A stretch of 64,000 nucleotides of DNA from Roseovarius spongiae (lineage in GTDB: Bacteria > Pseudomonadota > Alphaproteobacteria > Rhodobacterales > Rhodobacteraceae): assembly GCF_003651245.1 (NCBI RefSeq), contig NZ_RAPE01000001.1, positions 1,178,001 to 1,242,000 of the forward strand, in the 5' to 3' direction. The notes below the pieces were generated by a model. It was not told the DNA's origin. It did no database searches and worked only from the letters and a program-made list of their open reading frames with translations. This document shows, piece after piece, positions 34,035 through 44,212 of this stretch (positions are counted from its first letter, which is position 1; every line of letters starts with the position of its first letter). The position numbers and the translations under genes were made by a program.

Positions 34035-35882
34035 TCACGAAGTTTGATCGGATATTGCGCGCAGCGCCCCGCGCAGGGCGCGGGCCTGCAAGGGCTCAAA
34101 CAGGCTTGGCGCGGCGTCAAAACCCATCCGGGTCATCGCCGCTTCTTCCGCCGGGTGCGGCGGCTTCGTCACCGAAGCGGCCAGCAATCCCAGCAGCGCG
34201 CGTTTCGATCCGGCCGCCGCGCCGAGACGCGTCAGCGCGGGCAGCAACTGGCGTTCGGTCGCGTCGAAATCGGTGCCGAGGGGGAAGTCCGGCAGCAGGT
34301 CGGCGCGGTGCGGGCTCAGCCAGCCAAGGATCGTCTCGGGCGTGTTGGCGCAATGCGCGGGGGGGATCCGCCAGTCCTTCGCGATCTTCCCGGCTTTCTG
34401 CGCCTCGGCCAGCAGGGCGGGCTGAAAGCGGCTGTCGGCGATCATGATCAGGCGCTTGATCACTTCCTCGTCGGTCTGTCCGCGCAGGTCGGCGGCGCCG
34501 TATTCCGTCACCACGATATCGCGCATGTGACGCGGCACGGTGGTCACCGGCACCTGCCAGACGATATTCGAAGTGAGTTCGCCCTTCGAGCGCCGCGTGG
34601 CGGGCAGGGTCAGGACCGCGCGCCCATCTTCAAGCGCGAAAGCCTGCTCAAAGAAGTTGAACTGCCCGCCGACGCCGCTGACCATCTGGCCGGGTTTCGC
34701 CGCATCCGACATGGCGTCGCCCAGCAGGCTGACCTGCATCGCGCTGTTGACAAAGCGCGCATGCACGCGGGCGGCGCGCTTGGCGGCCTCGTCCGCGCCA
34801 TATAGCGCGTTGGTGAAGCTCACCGGCATCATGCGGATCCTGTCGCGCCGCTCGGGCGGCATGGCGCGCAGGGTTTCGTACATATCGCGCGCCTCGAGAA
34901 AGAAACCGGCATGGATCGCCGCGCCGTCCACCTCGCGGCGGATCACGCCGCCCTCGAACAGCGCCACCAGCCCGCCCACCAGCATTTCCGTCACTGCATA
35001 GAGGCCGGTGTGAAACGGCCCGGTCTCATCGCCCGACAGGGGCAAGGGACATTCGGCCCAGAGTGGCGCAAGCCTGCCCGCGTCGCGCATCAGCAGCGCG
35101 TGCGCCACCGCGTCGCCGATCGCGCCGATGCCGATTTGCAGCGTGCCCCCGTCGGGCACCTGCCGCGCGACGTGCAGCGCGATGGCGTATTGCGCGTCCG
35201 ATACCGGGCGGCGTACGGCCGAGAACAGCTCGAACTGTTCGGGCGGCTCGAGCAGCATCGCCAGTTCACGTTCGTCCAGCACCGCCGGGCCGCCCATGAA
35301 GGGCAGGGCGTCGTTGACCTCGGCCACCGCGATGAAATCCATCTCTCCCGCACGGCGCATGGCGAAGAGATCGGCGGAAATATCGGTGTTGCAGGACATG
35401 CTGAATTGCGCGCCGTCCCGCGGCATCAGTTGCGAAACCACGTTGGGCCGCTGCGCGATCAGCACGTCGCGGGCGTGGGTGTAGTTCGCGGCGATGTAAT
35501 GCCGCTGAGCGTATTCGTTGCCGAGCCACGTGCCGACCTGGAAGAAGAACTCCGACACCTCGATATTGTCCGGCAGCGCGCCGTCGCGGATCATCTGCGC
35601 GTAATGCAGGTCGGGATAGGCGCCGAACAGGCGGTCCATCGCTGGTTCGAGAAACCGCCGTTCGATATCGTTCGACGGGATCGGCCGCTGCAAGGTGATC
35701 GCGGTGAAGATGGACAGCCGCAGCGACGGGTCGGCTGCGGCGGCCCGGGTGAGCGCGTTGACCAGCGTGACCGGCTTGCCCAGCCCCAGGGGCAGGGCCA
35801 GCCGTATCTCGCCGCCCACCGCATCGAAAATGGCGCGGGCCATTTCATCGGCGTCGGCAAAGCGGCGCGGCGCGTCAGCCAA
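34035..35882 (-). CDS. Acetyl-CoA hydrolase/transferase family protein
   Basis: About 615 residues, related to acetyl-CoA hydrolases and CoA transferases (4-hydroxybutyrate/propionyl-CoA:succinate types). Visible features: LALPLGLGKPVTLVNAL near the N-terminus, GTLQIGIGAIGDAVAHALL (CoA-binding glycine-rich loop), the active-site-region SGVGGQFNFFEQAFAL with the catalytic Glu position, and DIVVTEYGAADLRGQTDEE. It ends the beta-oxidation operon and would release or transfer CoA from acyl-CoA. Start uncertain: a TTG at 35882, with GAGGG upstream and overlapping the FadJ stop, gives the best family start; the next ATG (12 codons on) is an alternative. Confidence 0.8.
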   Translation of the reverse strand: MADAPRRFADADEMARAIFDAVGGEIRLALPLGLGKPVTLVNALTRAAAADPSLRLSIFTAITLQRPIPSNDIERRFLEPAMDRLFGAYPDLHYAQMIRDGALPDNIEVSEFFFQVGTWLGNEYAQRHYIAANYTHARDVLIAQRPNVVSQLMPRDGAQFSMSCNTDISADLFAMRRAGEMDFIAVAEVNDALPFMGGPAVLDERELAMLLEPPEQFELFSAVRRPVSDAQYAIALHVARQVPDGGTLQIGIGAIGDAVAHALLMRDAGRLAPLWAECPLPLSGDETGPFHTGLYAVTEMLVGGLVALFEGGVIRREVDGAAIHAGFFLEARDMYETLRAMPPERRDRIRMMPVSFTNALYGADEAAKRAARVHARFVNSAMQVSLLGDAMSDAAKPGQMVSGVGGQFNFFEQAFALEDGRAVLTLPATRRSKGELTSNIVWQVPVTTVPRHMRDIVVTEYGAADLRGQTDEEVIKRLIMIADSRFQPALLAEAQKAGKIAKDWRIPPAHCANTPETILGWLSPHRADLLPDFPLGTDFDATERQLLPALTRLGAAAGSKRALLGLLAASVTKPPHPAEEAAMTRMGFDAAPSLFEPLQARALRGALRAISDQTS

Positions 35883-37950
35883 GGGTGCGCCAGCCCTCGT
35901 CGGGGGCGAATCGCGGGCCGTGGGCATCTTCGAGTTCTTTCAGCCGTGTCACGATCTCGTCGATACCACGGTCGCGCGCGTAATGCATCGGCCCGCCCCG
36001 GAACGGCGCCCAGCCGGTCGCGAAGATCATCGCGGCGTCCACCTGGTCCTCGTCCTTGGCGACGCCACGGCGCAGCACCTCGACGCAGGCGTCCAGCATC
36101 GGCAGGATCAGCCGGTCGGTGAGGTCCGCGGGGGCGTCGTCCAGGGAAGCGTCGGGGCGCGGCGAACCTTCGTCCCAGTCGTAGAAGCCCTTGCCGGTCT
36201 TCTTGCCGAGATTGCCGGCCTCGACCTTCTCGCGCAGCTTGTCCGAGATGTCGGCCATCGGTTTCTCGAGGTTGTCGCGCAGGGATTCAGCGACGTGCAG
36301 CCCGATGTCCAGCCCCACCTGGTCCGCCAGCGTGACCGGCCCCATCGGCATGCCGAACTGCAATGCGGCCGTGTCGATCACCTCCTTGCGCACGCCTTCA
36401 TCCATCAGCGCCATCGCCTCCATCAGGTAGGGGGTGAGGGCGCGGTTGACCACGAAACCGGGGTAGTCGTCCACCAGCGCGGGCAGCTTGCCGATGCTGC
36501 CGCAGAAGGCGGTCAGGCGGCTGGCGGCGTCCTCGCTGGTGTCCTTGGCGCGGATCACCTCGACCAGGTCGATCTTCGAGACGGGGTTGAAGAAATGCAG
36601 CCCCGCAAAACGCGCGGCGGCGGGGGCGTGGTCGGCCATCTCATCCACCGAAAGGCTCGAGGTGTTGGAGGCGAGGATCGCGCCCTCCTTCATCCGACCC
36701 TTTAGGCCATCGTAGATCTTCTGCTTGATCCCGATATCCTCGGGCGCCGCTTCGATGATGAGGTCGGCGTGGGCGACGCCATAGCCCATCGGGTCCGGCA
36801 TCAGCCGGTCGAGCGCGTCGCGCGTCTCGATGGAAGAGAGGTGCTTGTCCTCGCAGATCTCGCCTGCCTGGCGGATGGCGTGACCCAGCGGGTCGTTCTC
36901 CACGTCACCGAGCGTCACCGTCTTGCCGCGGATCGCGGCCACGGCGGCGATTTCGCCGCCCATCGCGCCGGCGCCGATCACGTGGACATGATCGATGCCA
37001 TCCTCGCCCTTGCCCGCGCCCTTGAGATTCTGTTGAAGGAAAAACACGCGGCGCAGATTTTTCGATGTGTCCGTCTTGAGCAAGTCGGCGAAGGACGCGA
37101 TCTCCGCCTTCTGCATCGCCTTGCTGTCGTCGCCGTGTTCCTCCCACAGATCGATCAGCGCGTGGGGCGCGGGGTAGTGGCGCTTGGGCGCTTTCTTCTC
37201 GGTCTGCGTGCGCATCTGGCGCGCGACAAGGCTGCGGGCCTGGTCGAAGTTGAGCGCACGCGCCTTCAGCCCCTGTTCGTGCTGGTCGATCTCGCCTTCG
37301 GCGGCGGCGCGCACGGCGGCCCTGACGTGGCGCTCTTCGGTGACGAGGTTGGCGATGCCGAGCGACTTGGCGCGTTTCGTATGGGCCGTCTTGCCGGTCA
37401 GCATCAGCGTCATCGCCTCGGTCGGGTCGATCAGCGCGGGCAGGCGGAATGTGCCGCCAAGGCCGGGATGCAGGCCGAGCTTCACCTCGGGAAATCCGAA
37501 TGAGGCGCCGGGCGTGATGATCCGGTAATCGCAGGCCAGCGCCAGTTCGAACCCCGCGCCAAGCGCCGCGCCATGCACGACGCAGATCGTCGGGCAGTTC
37601 AGCGCCTCGATCCGGTCGAGCACGGCATGACCCTGTTTCAGCATCTCCGCCGCGCCGTCGTCCGACATGGCGTCAAAGCTGGTGATATCCGCGCCGGCGG
37701 CAAAGCCCGCCTGCTTGGCCGAACGGATCACCAGCGCCTTGGGAAGATCCGCCTCGGCGGCGGCGATGAGGCCGTCGAGTTCGCGGATCACGTCCTCGGA
37801 AACCGTGTTGACGCCGCTGTCGCTCTTGTCGAGCGCGAGCCACAGGACGCCGTCGTCGTCCCGCCCGCTGCGCCAGTTGCCGCTCGCCTCGCCCGCCGCG
37901 CCGAGCTCGAGCTTGGTTTCGCCGAGGAACTCCAGTGCATGTTTCGTCAT
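35875..37950 (-). CDS. fadJ: 3-hydroxyacyl-CoA dehydrogenase / enoyl-CoA hydratase, FadJ/FadB type
   Basis: Multifunctional beta-oxidation alpha subunit, 691 residues. N-terminal crotonase domain (GGSFAAG-type oxyanion region SAKQAGFAAGADITSF, and GAALGAGFELALACDYRI) and middle NAD-binding domain (VHVIGAGAMGGEIAAVAAIRG, about 320-340), followed by the dehydrogenase C-terminal domain (DYPGFVVNRALTPYLMEAMAL). Start at 37950 overlaps the thiolase stop by one base (TGATG). It forms a complex with the thiolase to convert enoyl-CoA to 3-ketoacyl-CoA. Confidence 0.93.
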   Translation of the reverse strand: MTKHALEFLGETKLELGAAGEASGNWRSGRDDDGVLWLALDKSDSGVNTVSEDVIRELDGLIAAAEADLPKALVIRSAKQAGFAAGADITSFDAMSDDGAAEMLKQGHAVLDRIEALNCPTICVVHGAALGAGFELALACDYRIITPGASFGFPEVKLGLHPGLGGTFRLPALIDPTEAMTLMLTGKTAHTKRAKSLGIANLVTEERHVRAAVRAAAEGEIDQHEQGLKARALNFDQARSLVARQMRTQTEKKAPKRHYPAPHALIDLWEEHGDDSKAMQKAEIASFADLLKTDTSKNLRRVFFLQQNLKGAGKGEDGIDHVHVIGAGAMGGEIAAVAAIRGKTVTLGDVENDPLGHAIRQAGEICEDKHLSSIETRDALDRLMPDPMGYGVAHADLIIEAAPEDIGIKQKIYDGLKGRMKEGAILASNTSSLSVDEMADHAPAAARFAGLHFFNPVSKIDLVEVIRAKDTSEDAASRLTAFCGSIGKLPALVDDYPGFVVNRALTPYLMEAMALMDEGVRKEVIDTAALQFGMPMGPVTLADQVGLDIGLHVAESLRDNLEKPMADISDKLREKVEAGNLGKKTGKGFYDWDEGSPRPDASLDDAPADLTDRLILPMLDACVEVLRRGVAKDEDQVDAAMIFATGWAPFRGGPMHYARDRGIDEIVTRLKELEDAHGPRFAPDEGWRTLG

Positions 37951-39245
37951 CAGACCGCCTCCAACAGCATGGCGCCGCCAAGACCGCCACCGATGCATTC
38001 GGTGGCAATCCCGCGCCCCGCGCCGCGTTGCTTCATCGCGTTCGCCAGGTGCAGGACGATGCGGTTGCCGCTCGTCCCGACCGGGTGCCCCATCGAGATC
38101 GCGCCGCCATCGACGTTGAGCCGGTCGCGGTCGATCCGCCCGAACGCGTCGTCAAGACCGAGCACCTCGCGGCAGAAATCCGCGTCACTCCACGCGGCGA
38201 TGCAGGATAGGACCTGCGCGGCGAAGGCCTCGTTCAGCTCCCACAGGTCGATGTCGCCGACCTCGAGCCCGTTGCGTTGGGCGATGGGCGTACTGGCCAG
38301 CACCGGCCCGAGCCCCATGATCGACGGGTCGAGCCCGGCCCATTCGCTGTCCTTGATTTCCGCGAGCGGAGTCAGGTTGCGCTCATTCACCGCCTGTTCG
38401 GACGCGAGAATGCACCAACTTGCGCCATCGGTGATCTGGCTGGAATTGCCCGCCGTGACCTGACCGTATGGCGGCTCGAACACCGGCTTCGGTTTCGCCA
38501 ATCCTTTCATGTCGCTGTCCGGGCGCACGCCGTCGTCGTGGTCGTAAACCGCGCCGTCCCGGGCAAAGGCGGGCATGACTTCGTCCTTCAGAGTGCCGTC
38601 CTCCTGCGCGCGAGCAAGGCGATGGTGGCTTTGCATCGCGTAGGCGTCGGCCATCTCGCGGGTGATGTCGAAACGATGCGCGAGCACCTCGGCGGTCTGG
38701 CCCATCGCCAGTTCGGTGATCGGATCGGTCAGTCCGCGCTCCAGCCCGACGACCGGCTTGAAGAACTCCGGCCTGATCCCGGTCATCGTCCGGGCCTGCT
38801 CCAGCGGCCCCTTGGCGGCGTTCATCCGTCCGAACCACTCCACGGCGGACTGACGCAGGGTCAGCGGCGCGTGGCTCAGCGCCTCGGCTCCGCCGGCGAG
38901 GATCATCTGGTGGCTGCCGTCGCGGATGTAGCGATAGGCGGTGTCGATGCTCTGCATGCCCGAGCCGCAGTTGATCTGCACGGTGAAGGCGACGGTGCGC
39001 TCATCGAAGCCGAGCCGCAGCGCGGCGACGCGGGCGGGGTTCATCTCGTCCGCGATGACGTTGACGCAACCGAGGATCACGAGGTCCAGCGCGTCGCGGC
39101 CGAACGCCTGGCGCGCCAGCAGCGGGCGGCCGCACTGCACCGCGAGATCGACCGGCGTGAAGGGGCCGGGGCCGCCTCGCGCCTTCAGGAAAGGAGTGCG
39201 CGCGCCGTCGACAAGGAAAACGCGCTGGGCTTCGGGGACGTTCAT
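37950..39245 (-). CDS. fadI: Acetyl-CoA C-acyltransferase (3-ketoacyl-CoA thiolase, FadI type)
   Basis: 431-residue thiolase that cleaves 3-ketoacyl-CoA to acetyl-CoA and a shortened acyl-CoA. Nucleophile Cys93 in INCGSGMQS; NEAFAAQV; the general-base His in GGAISMGHPVGTSGNR; and the second catalytic Cys in ECIGGGLGGAM, all in order. The length and segment PEFFKPVVGLERGLTDP fit the FadI (long) group rather than AtoB. It overlaps fadE by four bases and fadJ by one base, so all four beta-oxidation genes are coupled. Confidence 0.92.
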   Translation of the reverse strand: MNVPEAQRVFLVDGARTPFLKARGGPGPFTPVDLAVQCGRPLLARQAFGRDALDLVILGCVNVIADEMNPARVAALRLGFDERTVAFTVQINCGSGMQSIDTAYRYIRDGSHQMILAGGAEALSHAPLTLRQSAVEWFGRMNAAKGPLEQARTMTGIRPEFFKPVVGLERGLTDPITELAMGQTAEVLAHRFDITREMADAYAMQSHHRLARAQEDGTLKDEVMPAFARDGAVYDHDDGVRPDSDMKGLAKPKPVFEPPYGQVTAGNSSQITDGASWCILASEQAVNERNLTPLAEIKDSEWAGLDPSIMGLGPVLASTPIAQRNGLEVGDIDLWELNEAFAAQVLSCIAAWSDADFCREVLGLDDAFGRIDRDRLNVDGGAISMGHPVGTSGNRIVLHLANAMKQRGAGRGIATECIGGGLGGAMLLEAV

Positions 39246-41497
39246 TCGGCGGCCTCCTTGGATGTGGATTCAGGCGCGGCGGCGTGCGGGAAAAGCTGCG
39301 CGAGTTCTTCGGGGCTGAATTCGTCCACCGCGACGACCTCGGCCACCAGCGCGTTCATCTCCTCGATCCGCGTCATCTCGGCATCGCTGAGAAGCCCCGC
39401 CTCGAGCGCCTCCTGCGGCGACTTCCTCGCCTCGCGCAGACGTTTCATCACCGGAGCCATCTCGACCACCTTGGCGAAACAGCGGTTGAGCGCGCCCACG
39501 CCGTTGCGGTTGCAGCCCTCATGCATGGGGCCGGTAATGCGCTCACGCGTCGCGGAGGGCTCATAAAGCAGATCGCTGCACTGCGCGACCAGCCGATCGT
39601 CCGGGCCGCGCCGCGTGGCGCCGGGCAGGGTGAGGACGCGCAATATCCCGGCCGCCCAGCGGGTCGGCATGTTGGCGATCACCTCGTCCAGCGCGGTCTG
39701 CATGCGCTGGAAGGCGTCGGCGGCGGCGTAGCGCAGCAGCGGCAGATCGCCTTCCTGGCGGCCTTCGTCCTGCCAGCGTTTCAGCGCTGCCGAGAGGATG
39801 TACATGTCCGACAGGATGTCGCCCATCCGCCCCGAAATCATCTCCTTGCGCTTGAGCGCGCCGCCCAGCGTGAGGAACAGGACATCCGCCGTCAGCGCAT
39901 AGGCCGCCGCCCAGCGGTTCAACTGTCGGTAGATCGGCGTCGCGGCGCCGGCGTCCGGGGCAGGGGCGAAGCGCCCGCCGGTCCATGCGCGGCCCCAGGC
40001 GCGGAACAGGGTCTTCGTGGTGTGCCCGACATGCGCCCAGAGCGACTTGTCGAATTTCGCGAGCGACTCGTCGGGGTCGTCCTCTTGCAGCGCGAGCATG
40101 TTGTCGAGCATGTGCGGATGCGCGCGGATCGATCCCTGGCCAAAGATGATCAGGCTGCGGGTGACGATATTCGCCCCCTCCACGGTGATCCCGATGGGCA
40201 CCGCGCGATAGAGCGGTTGCAGGTAGTTCGTCGGCCCGTCGATCACCGCCTTGCCGGAATGCACGTCCATGGCGTCGTTGATCGCCTCGCGCATGCGGTA
40301 GGTGGCGTGCGCCTTCATGATGGCCGAGATCACCGCCAGCGCGCGCCCCTCGTCGAGCCCCGCGCAGGTCAGATGCCGCGCGGCGTCCATCGCATAGGCG
40401 TCCGCCGCCAGCCGCCCGAGACGGCGCTGCACGCCGCCAAACTTGCCGATGGGCAGGTTGAACTGCTGACGGATGCGGGCATAGGCGCCGGTGGTATGGG
40501 CCGAAAACGCGATCGCGGCGCAGCCCATCGACGGCAGCGATATGCCGCGCCCGGCGGCCAGCGCGCTCATCAGCATCATCCAGCCCTTGCCGGCGTATTC
40601 CGGCCCGCCGATGATGTTCTCGAGCGGGATGAACACGTCCTCGCCGGTGGTCGGACCGTTCATGAACATGGTGGAGGACGGGATATGCCGGCGCCCGACC
40701 TCTACGCCGGGCAGGTCGGTCGGCACCAGCGCGCAGGTGATGCCGATATCGGGCGTGTCGCCCAACAGCCCGTCGGGATCGCGCAGCTTGAAGGCGAGAC
40801 CCAGCACCGTGCAGACCGGCGCCAGGGTGATATACCGCTTGGCCCAGTTGAGGCGGATGCCCAGCACGTCCTCGCCATCCCACTGGCCCTTGCAGATCAC
40901 GCCCTCATCCACCATCGCCGACGCGTCCGATCCGGCCTCGGCGCTGGTCAGGCCGAACGCGGGAAGTTCGCGCCCGTCGGCAAGCCGGGGCAGCCAGTAA
41001 TCCTTTTGTTCGTCGGTGCCGAACTGGTGCAGCAATTCGCCGGGACCAAGCGAGTTGGGGACCATCACCGTCACCGCGGCGGCGACCGAGCGCAACGCGA
41101 TGAAGCGCACGATTTCCGAATGCGCGAAGGCCGAGAATTCGAGCCCGCCATGGGATTTCGGAATGATCATGCCGAAAAAGCGGTGTTCGCGCATGAACTG
41201 CCAGACCTCGGGGTGCAGATCGGCGTCATGGCGATTGATCTGCCAGTCGTCGATCATGCCGCACAGTTCCTGCACCGGACCGTCGAAGAACGCCTGTTCC
41301 TCCGCGCTCAGCACCGGCGCCCTGACGGCGTGCAGCTTCGACCAGTCGGGATTGCCCGAAAACAGATCGGCCTCCCACCAGACCTCGCCGGCGGTGAGCG
41401 CCTCGCTTTCGGTTTCCGAGAGCGCGGGCAGAGCCTTTTTCGCCCATTTGTGAACGGGTTTGGTCAAGTAGCGCGCGCGCGCAGACAGTGTGGTCAT
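39242..41497 (-). CDS. fadE: Acyl-CoA dehydrogenase, FadE type
   Basis: 751-residue flavoprotein that introduces the trans-2 double bond in acyl-CoA. The long length and the C-terminal domain (DUF1974 region, about 470-740) match FadE rather than the ~390-residue ACAD family. Seen: FGMIIPKSHGGLEFSAFAHSEI, ELPAFGLTSAEAGSDASAM (FAD/substrate), AFSAHTTGAYARIRQQF and EGANIVTRSLIIFGQG. First gene of the four-gene fad operon, with about 340 bases before the divergent TRAP genes. Confidence 0.92.
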   Translation of the reverse strand: MTTLSARARYLTKPVHKWAKKALPALSETESEALTAGEVWWEADLFSGNPDWSKLHAVRAPVLSAEEQAFFDGPVQELCGMIDDWQINRHDADLHPEVWQFMREHRFFGMIIPKSHGGLEFSAFAHSEIVRFIALRSVAAAVTVMVPNSLGPGELLHQFGTDEQKDYWLPRLADGRELPAFGLTSAEAGSDASAMVDEGVICKGQWDGEDVLGIRLNWAKRYITLAPVCTVLGLAFKLRDPDGLLGDTPDIGITCALVPTDLPGVEVGRRHIPSSTMFMNGPTTGEDVFIPLENIIGGPEYAGKGWMMLMSALAAGRGISLPSMGCAAIAFSAHTTGAYARIRQQFNLPIGKFGGVQRRLGRLAADAYAMDAARHLTCAGLDEGRALAVISAIMKAHATYRMREAINDAMDVHSGKAVIDGPTNYLQPLYRAVPIGITVEGANIVTRSLIIFGQGSIRAHPHMLDNMLALQEDDPDESLAKFDKSLWAHVGHTTKTLFRAWGRAWTGGRFAPAPDAGAATPIYRQLNRWAAAYALTADVLFLTLGGALKRKEMISGRMGDILSDMYILSAALKRWQDEGRQEGDLPLLRYAAADAFQRMQTALDEVIANMPTRWAAGILRVLTLPGATRRGPDDRLVAQCSDLLYEPSATRERITGPMHEGCNRNGVGALNRCFAKVVEMAPVMKRLREARKSPQEALEAGLLSDAEMTRIEEMNALVAEVVAVDEFSPEELAQLFPHAAAPESTSKEAAE

Positions 41498-41838
41498 GGC
41501 AGGTCCTTCCGTTGATCGAACGTGCGGGCCGCGTATGGGTTCCTGCCCATCCTATCAAATAAACCCGAACAGGTCGCGGGCGGATCGGCCGGCCCGGATC
41601 GCTGCCGCCGCGGCCGGGGCGCGGAGGGCGTCATTGCCCGCGAATTCAACCTCATGCTTGACCTGCCGGGCGTCTTGACGGAAAATTCGCGGACCCGGTC
41701 GCGCGCCCTGTGCGTGTTCCGGCATCTGGGTCGGCGCGTGAGTTGCAAGAGCCCGGCGCTTCGTTCGCTCGATGCGTAAGGGGTCTGGCCCCCTTCAATG
41801 CGTCTGCGGGCCATACCTGGCGAAGGATCGGGCAGACG
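41498..41838. other. Divergent intergenic region between fadE and the TRAP transporter genes
   Basis: 341 bases with no credible gene. It should hold the fad operon promoter (an AT-richer patch CTATCAAATAAACCCGAA at about 41555-41572 faces fadE) and the TRAP promoter (TTGACGGAAAATTCGC near 41677-41692 is a -35-like patch). A short hairpin AAGGGG...CCCCTT lies at 41779-41796. No FadR-type operator could be recognised with confidence. Confidence 0.4.
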
Positions 41839-42450
41839 ATGAATTTCCTGCTGACAGTGTCGCGCATCATCGACCGAGTGACCGCCTGGGTCGGGAAATG
41901 GGTCGCCTGGCTGATCCTCGTCGCGATCCTGGTGAGCGCGTTCAACGCGATGAGCCGCAAGTTCTTCAGCATCTCCTCCAACGCCTGGCTGGAACTGCAA
42001 TGGTATCTCTACGGCGCGGTGTTCATGATGGCCGCCGCGGCGGCGTTGCAGAAGAACGAACATGTGCGCATCGACGTGGTGTCGGCGCATCTCTCGGCGC
42101 GGACGCGCGACTGGATCGACCTGTTCTGTCATATCTGCTTTCTCATGCCCTTCGTCGTACTGATGACGTGGCTTTCCTGGCCGTTCTTCCTGCGCTCCTT
42201 CACCAGCGGCGAGCAATCCATGAACGCCGGCGGGCTCATCATGTGGCCGGCCAAGGTGTTCATCCTGCTCGGCTTCGCGCAACTGACCTTTCAGGCCGTG
42301 TCCGAGATCATCAAGAAGATCGCGGTGCTGAGCGGCGCGCTCGGGCGGCCCGGCGGCGACAAGGCCGACGCGCTGCCGCCCGACGCGCGCGAACTGGCCG
42401 CGACCTACCTGGACGACGACGCATCGGACGGGAAGGACCGCAATGCTTGA
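41839..42450 (+). CDS. TRAP transporter, small membrane subunit (TakQ-like)
   Basis: 203-residue DctQ-type protein with four hydrophobic segments (about 25-45, 60-80, 100-120, 145-165). Contains NAMSRKFFSISSNAWLELQWYLYG, the typical DctQ region. A hydrophilic acidic tail follows. Overlaps the large subunit by 8 bases. Together with the binding protein encoded on the opposite strand it would form a Na+-driven 2-oxoacid (pyruvate-type) importer. Confidence 0.85.
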   Translation: MNFLLTVSRIIDRVTAWVGKWVAWLILVAILVSAFNAMSRKFFSISSNAWLELQWYLYGAVFMMAAAAALQKNEHVRIDVVSAHLSARTRDWIDLFCHICFLMPFVVLMTWLSWPFFLRSFTSGEQSMNAGGLIMWPAKVFILLGFAQLTFQAVSEIIKKIAVLSGALGRPGGDKADALPPDARELAATYLDDDASDGKDRNA

Positions 42451-44212
42451 CCTGATCGCCCACAACCTTGCGCCGATCATGTTCGTCACGGTGATGGGCA
42501 TGCTGCTGCTGGGCTACCCGGTTGCGCTCACCCTCGCGGCGGGGGGGCTGGGGTTTTTCGTGGTGGGCGTCGGGCTGTCCGAACTGGCGCCGACGCAGAT
42601 CAACCTCTTCTGGCCCTTGCTGGGCGCGCTGCCCGAGCGGGTGTTCGGGATCATGAACAACGACACGTTGCTGGCGATCCCGTTCTTCACCTTCATGGGT
42701 CTGATACTCGAGCGATCCGGCATGGCCGAGGACCTTCTGGAAACCATCGGCCAACTCTTCGGCCCGGTCCGCGGCGGGCTGGCCTACGCGATCATCGTGG
42801 TGGGCGCGCTGCTGGCGGCGACGACCGGCGTGGTCGCGGCATCGGTCATGGCGATGGGGCTCATCTCATTGCCGATCATGCAGCGTCACGGCTACAGCCC
42901 GGCGGTGGCGACCGGGTCGATCGCGGCGGCGGGAACGCTGGCGCAGATCGTGCCGCCCTCGCTGGTGCTGATCGTCATGGCCGACCAGCTCGGCGTGTCG
43001 GTGGGCGACATGTATGTCGGCGCGATCTGGCCGTCGCTGATCATCGTGGCGGTCTATTGCGCGTGGATCTTCGTCCTCTCGCTCATCCGCCCGCAATGGG
43101 TGCCCGCGCTGCCGGAAGAGGAGCGCACGCTCGGCTCGGGCATCCCGTCGCTGCTGGCGGCCTTCGCGGCGGCGGTGGCGCTCTACCATCTGACCTATCA
43201 TTTCGTCTTCGTCGACATGAAGCCCGAGAACCGGCTCGTTTCGGCGGCGGCGGCGGCCGTGCTGATCGTCTACATGGCCGCGCGGATCAATCGTTGGCTG
43301 GGCTGGAAGGTGATGTCGCGGCTGGCCGAGGAGGTGGTGATTGTGCTGATCCCGCCGCTGGCGCTGATCTTCCTCGTGCTCGGCACGATCTTCCTCGGGA
43401 TCGCCACCCCGACCGAGGGCGGCGCGATGGGGGCGGTGGGCGCGCTGGTGCTGGCGCTGATCCGCCGGCGGCTGGACCTTGCGACGCTGCGCGCCTCGGT
43501 CGAGGCGACGACGACGCTGTCGGCCTTCGTGATGTTCATCCTGATCGGCGCGCGGGTCTTCGGGCTGACCTTCTACGGCGTGAACGGCAATGTCTGGCTG
43601 GAGGAGCTGATGCTGGGCCTGCCGGGGGGCGAGTGGGGCTTCCTCGTGGTGGTGACGATCGTGATCTTCATCCTCGGCTGTTTCCTCGATTTCTTCGAGA
43701 TCGCCTTCATCCTCGTGCCGCTGCTGGCGCCCATCGCCGACACGCTCGGGATCGACCTGGTGTGGTTCGGGGTGATCCTCGGGATCAACCTGCAGACCAG
43801 CTTCCTGACGCCGCCCTTCGGGTTCTCGTTGTTCTACCTGCGCTCGGTCGCGCCGACCGCGCCCTGGCATGACGAGCGCAGCGGCCAGACCCTGCCGGCG
43901 ATCCGCACGACGCAGATCTACAAGGGCGCGGTGCCCTTCATCGTGATCCAGTTCCTGATGATCCTGCTGGTGATCTCGTTCCCCTACCTCGTGCTGCACT
44001 ACAAGGACGAACCGCCTGCGCCTGTCGACGGCGTGATCCAGATCGCGCCGCCGCCGGGGTCCGGGGAGTTGGGTCTGCCGCCGATGGCGCCTGTGGACAC
44101 GGGCGGATCATCTTCACCGCTGGGCCTGCCACCGCCCGATTTCGGCGGTGACGCCCCCACCCCGGGGACGCCCGCCGCGCCGGACCTGTCGCAACCGCCG
44201 AGTTTCGATTGA
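42443..44212 (+). CDS. TRAP transporter, large membrane subunit (TakM-like)
   Basis: DctM-type permease, 589 residues, with about 14 hydrophobic segments through residue ~520. Typical DctM motifs are NDTLLAIPFFTFMGLILERSG, AIVPPSLVLIV-like QIVPPSLVLIVMADQ, and FLTPPFGFSLFYLRSVAP. The last ~65 residues form a Pro/Gly-rich low-complexity cytoplasmic or periplasmic tail (for example APPPGSGELGLPPMAPVDTG) that most DctM proteins lack. The binding protein of this system is the TakP-like gene on the opposite strand. Confidence 0.88.
   Translation: MLDLIAHNLAPIMFVTVMGMLLLGYPVALTLAAGGLGFFVVGVGLSELAPTQINLFWPLLGALPERVFGIMNNDTLLAIPFFTFMGLILERSGMAEDLLETIGQLFGPVRGGLAYAIIVVGALLAATTGVVAASVMAMGLISLPIMQRHGYSPAVATGSIAAAGTLAQIVPPSLVLIVMADQLGVSVGDMYVGAIWPSLIIVAVYCAWIFVLSLIRPQWVPALPEEERTLGSGIPSLLAAFAAAVALYHLTYHFVFVDMKPENRLVSAAAAAVLIVYMAARINRWLGWKVMSRLAEEVVIVLIPPLALIFLVLGTIFLGIATPTEGGAMGAVGALVLALIRRRLDLATLRASVEATTTLSAFVMFILIGARVFGLTFYGVNGNVWLEELMLGLPGGEWGFLVVVTIVIFILGCFLDFFEIAFILVPLLAPIADTLGIDLVWFGVILGINLQTSFLTPPFGFSLFYLRSVAPTAPWHDERSGQTLPAIRTTQIYKGAVPFIVIQFLMILLVISFPYLVLHYKDEPPAPVDGVIQIAPPPGSGELGLPPMAPVDTGGSSSPLGLPPPDFGGDAPTPGTPAAPDLSQPPSFD

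Noticed and set aside
39284..41515. 743-codon open frame antisense to fadE
   Set aside because: Shadow of FadE; the minus-strand protein is a clear acyl-CoA dehydrogenase while the plus-strand one has no recognisable domain.
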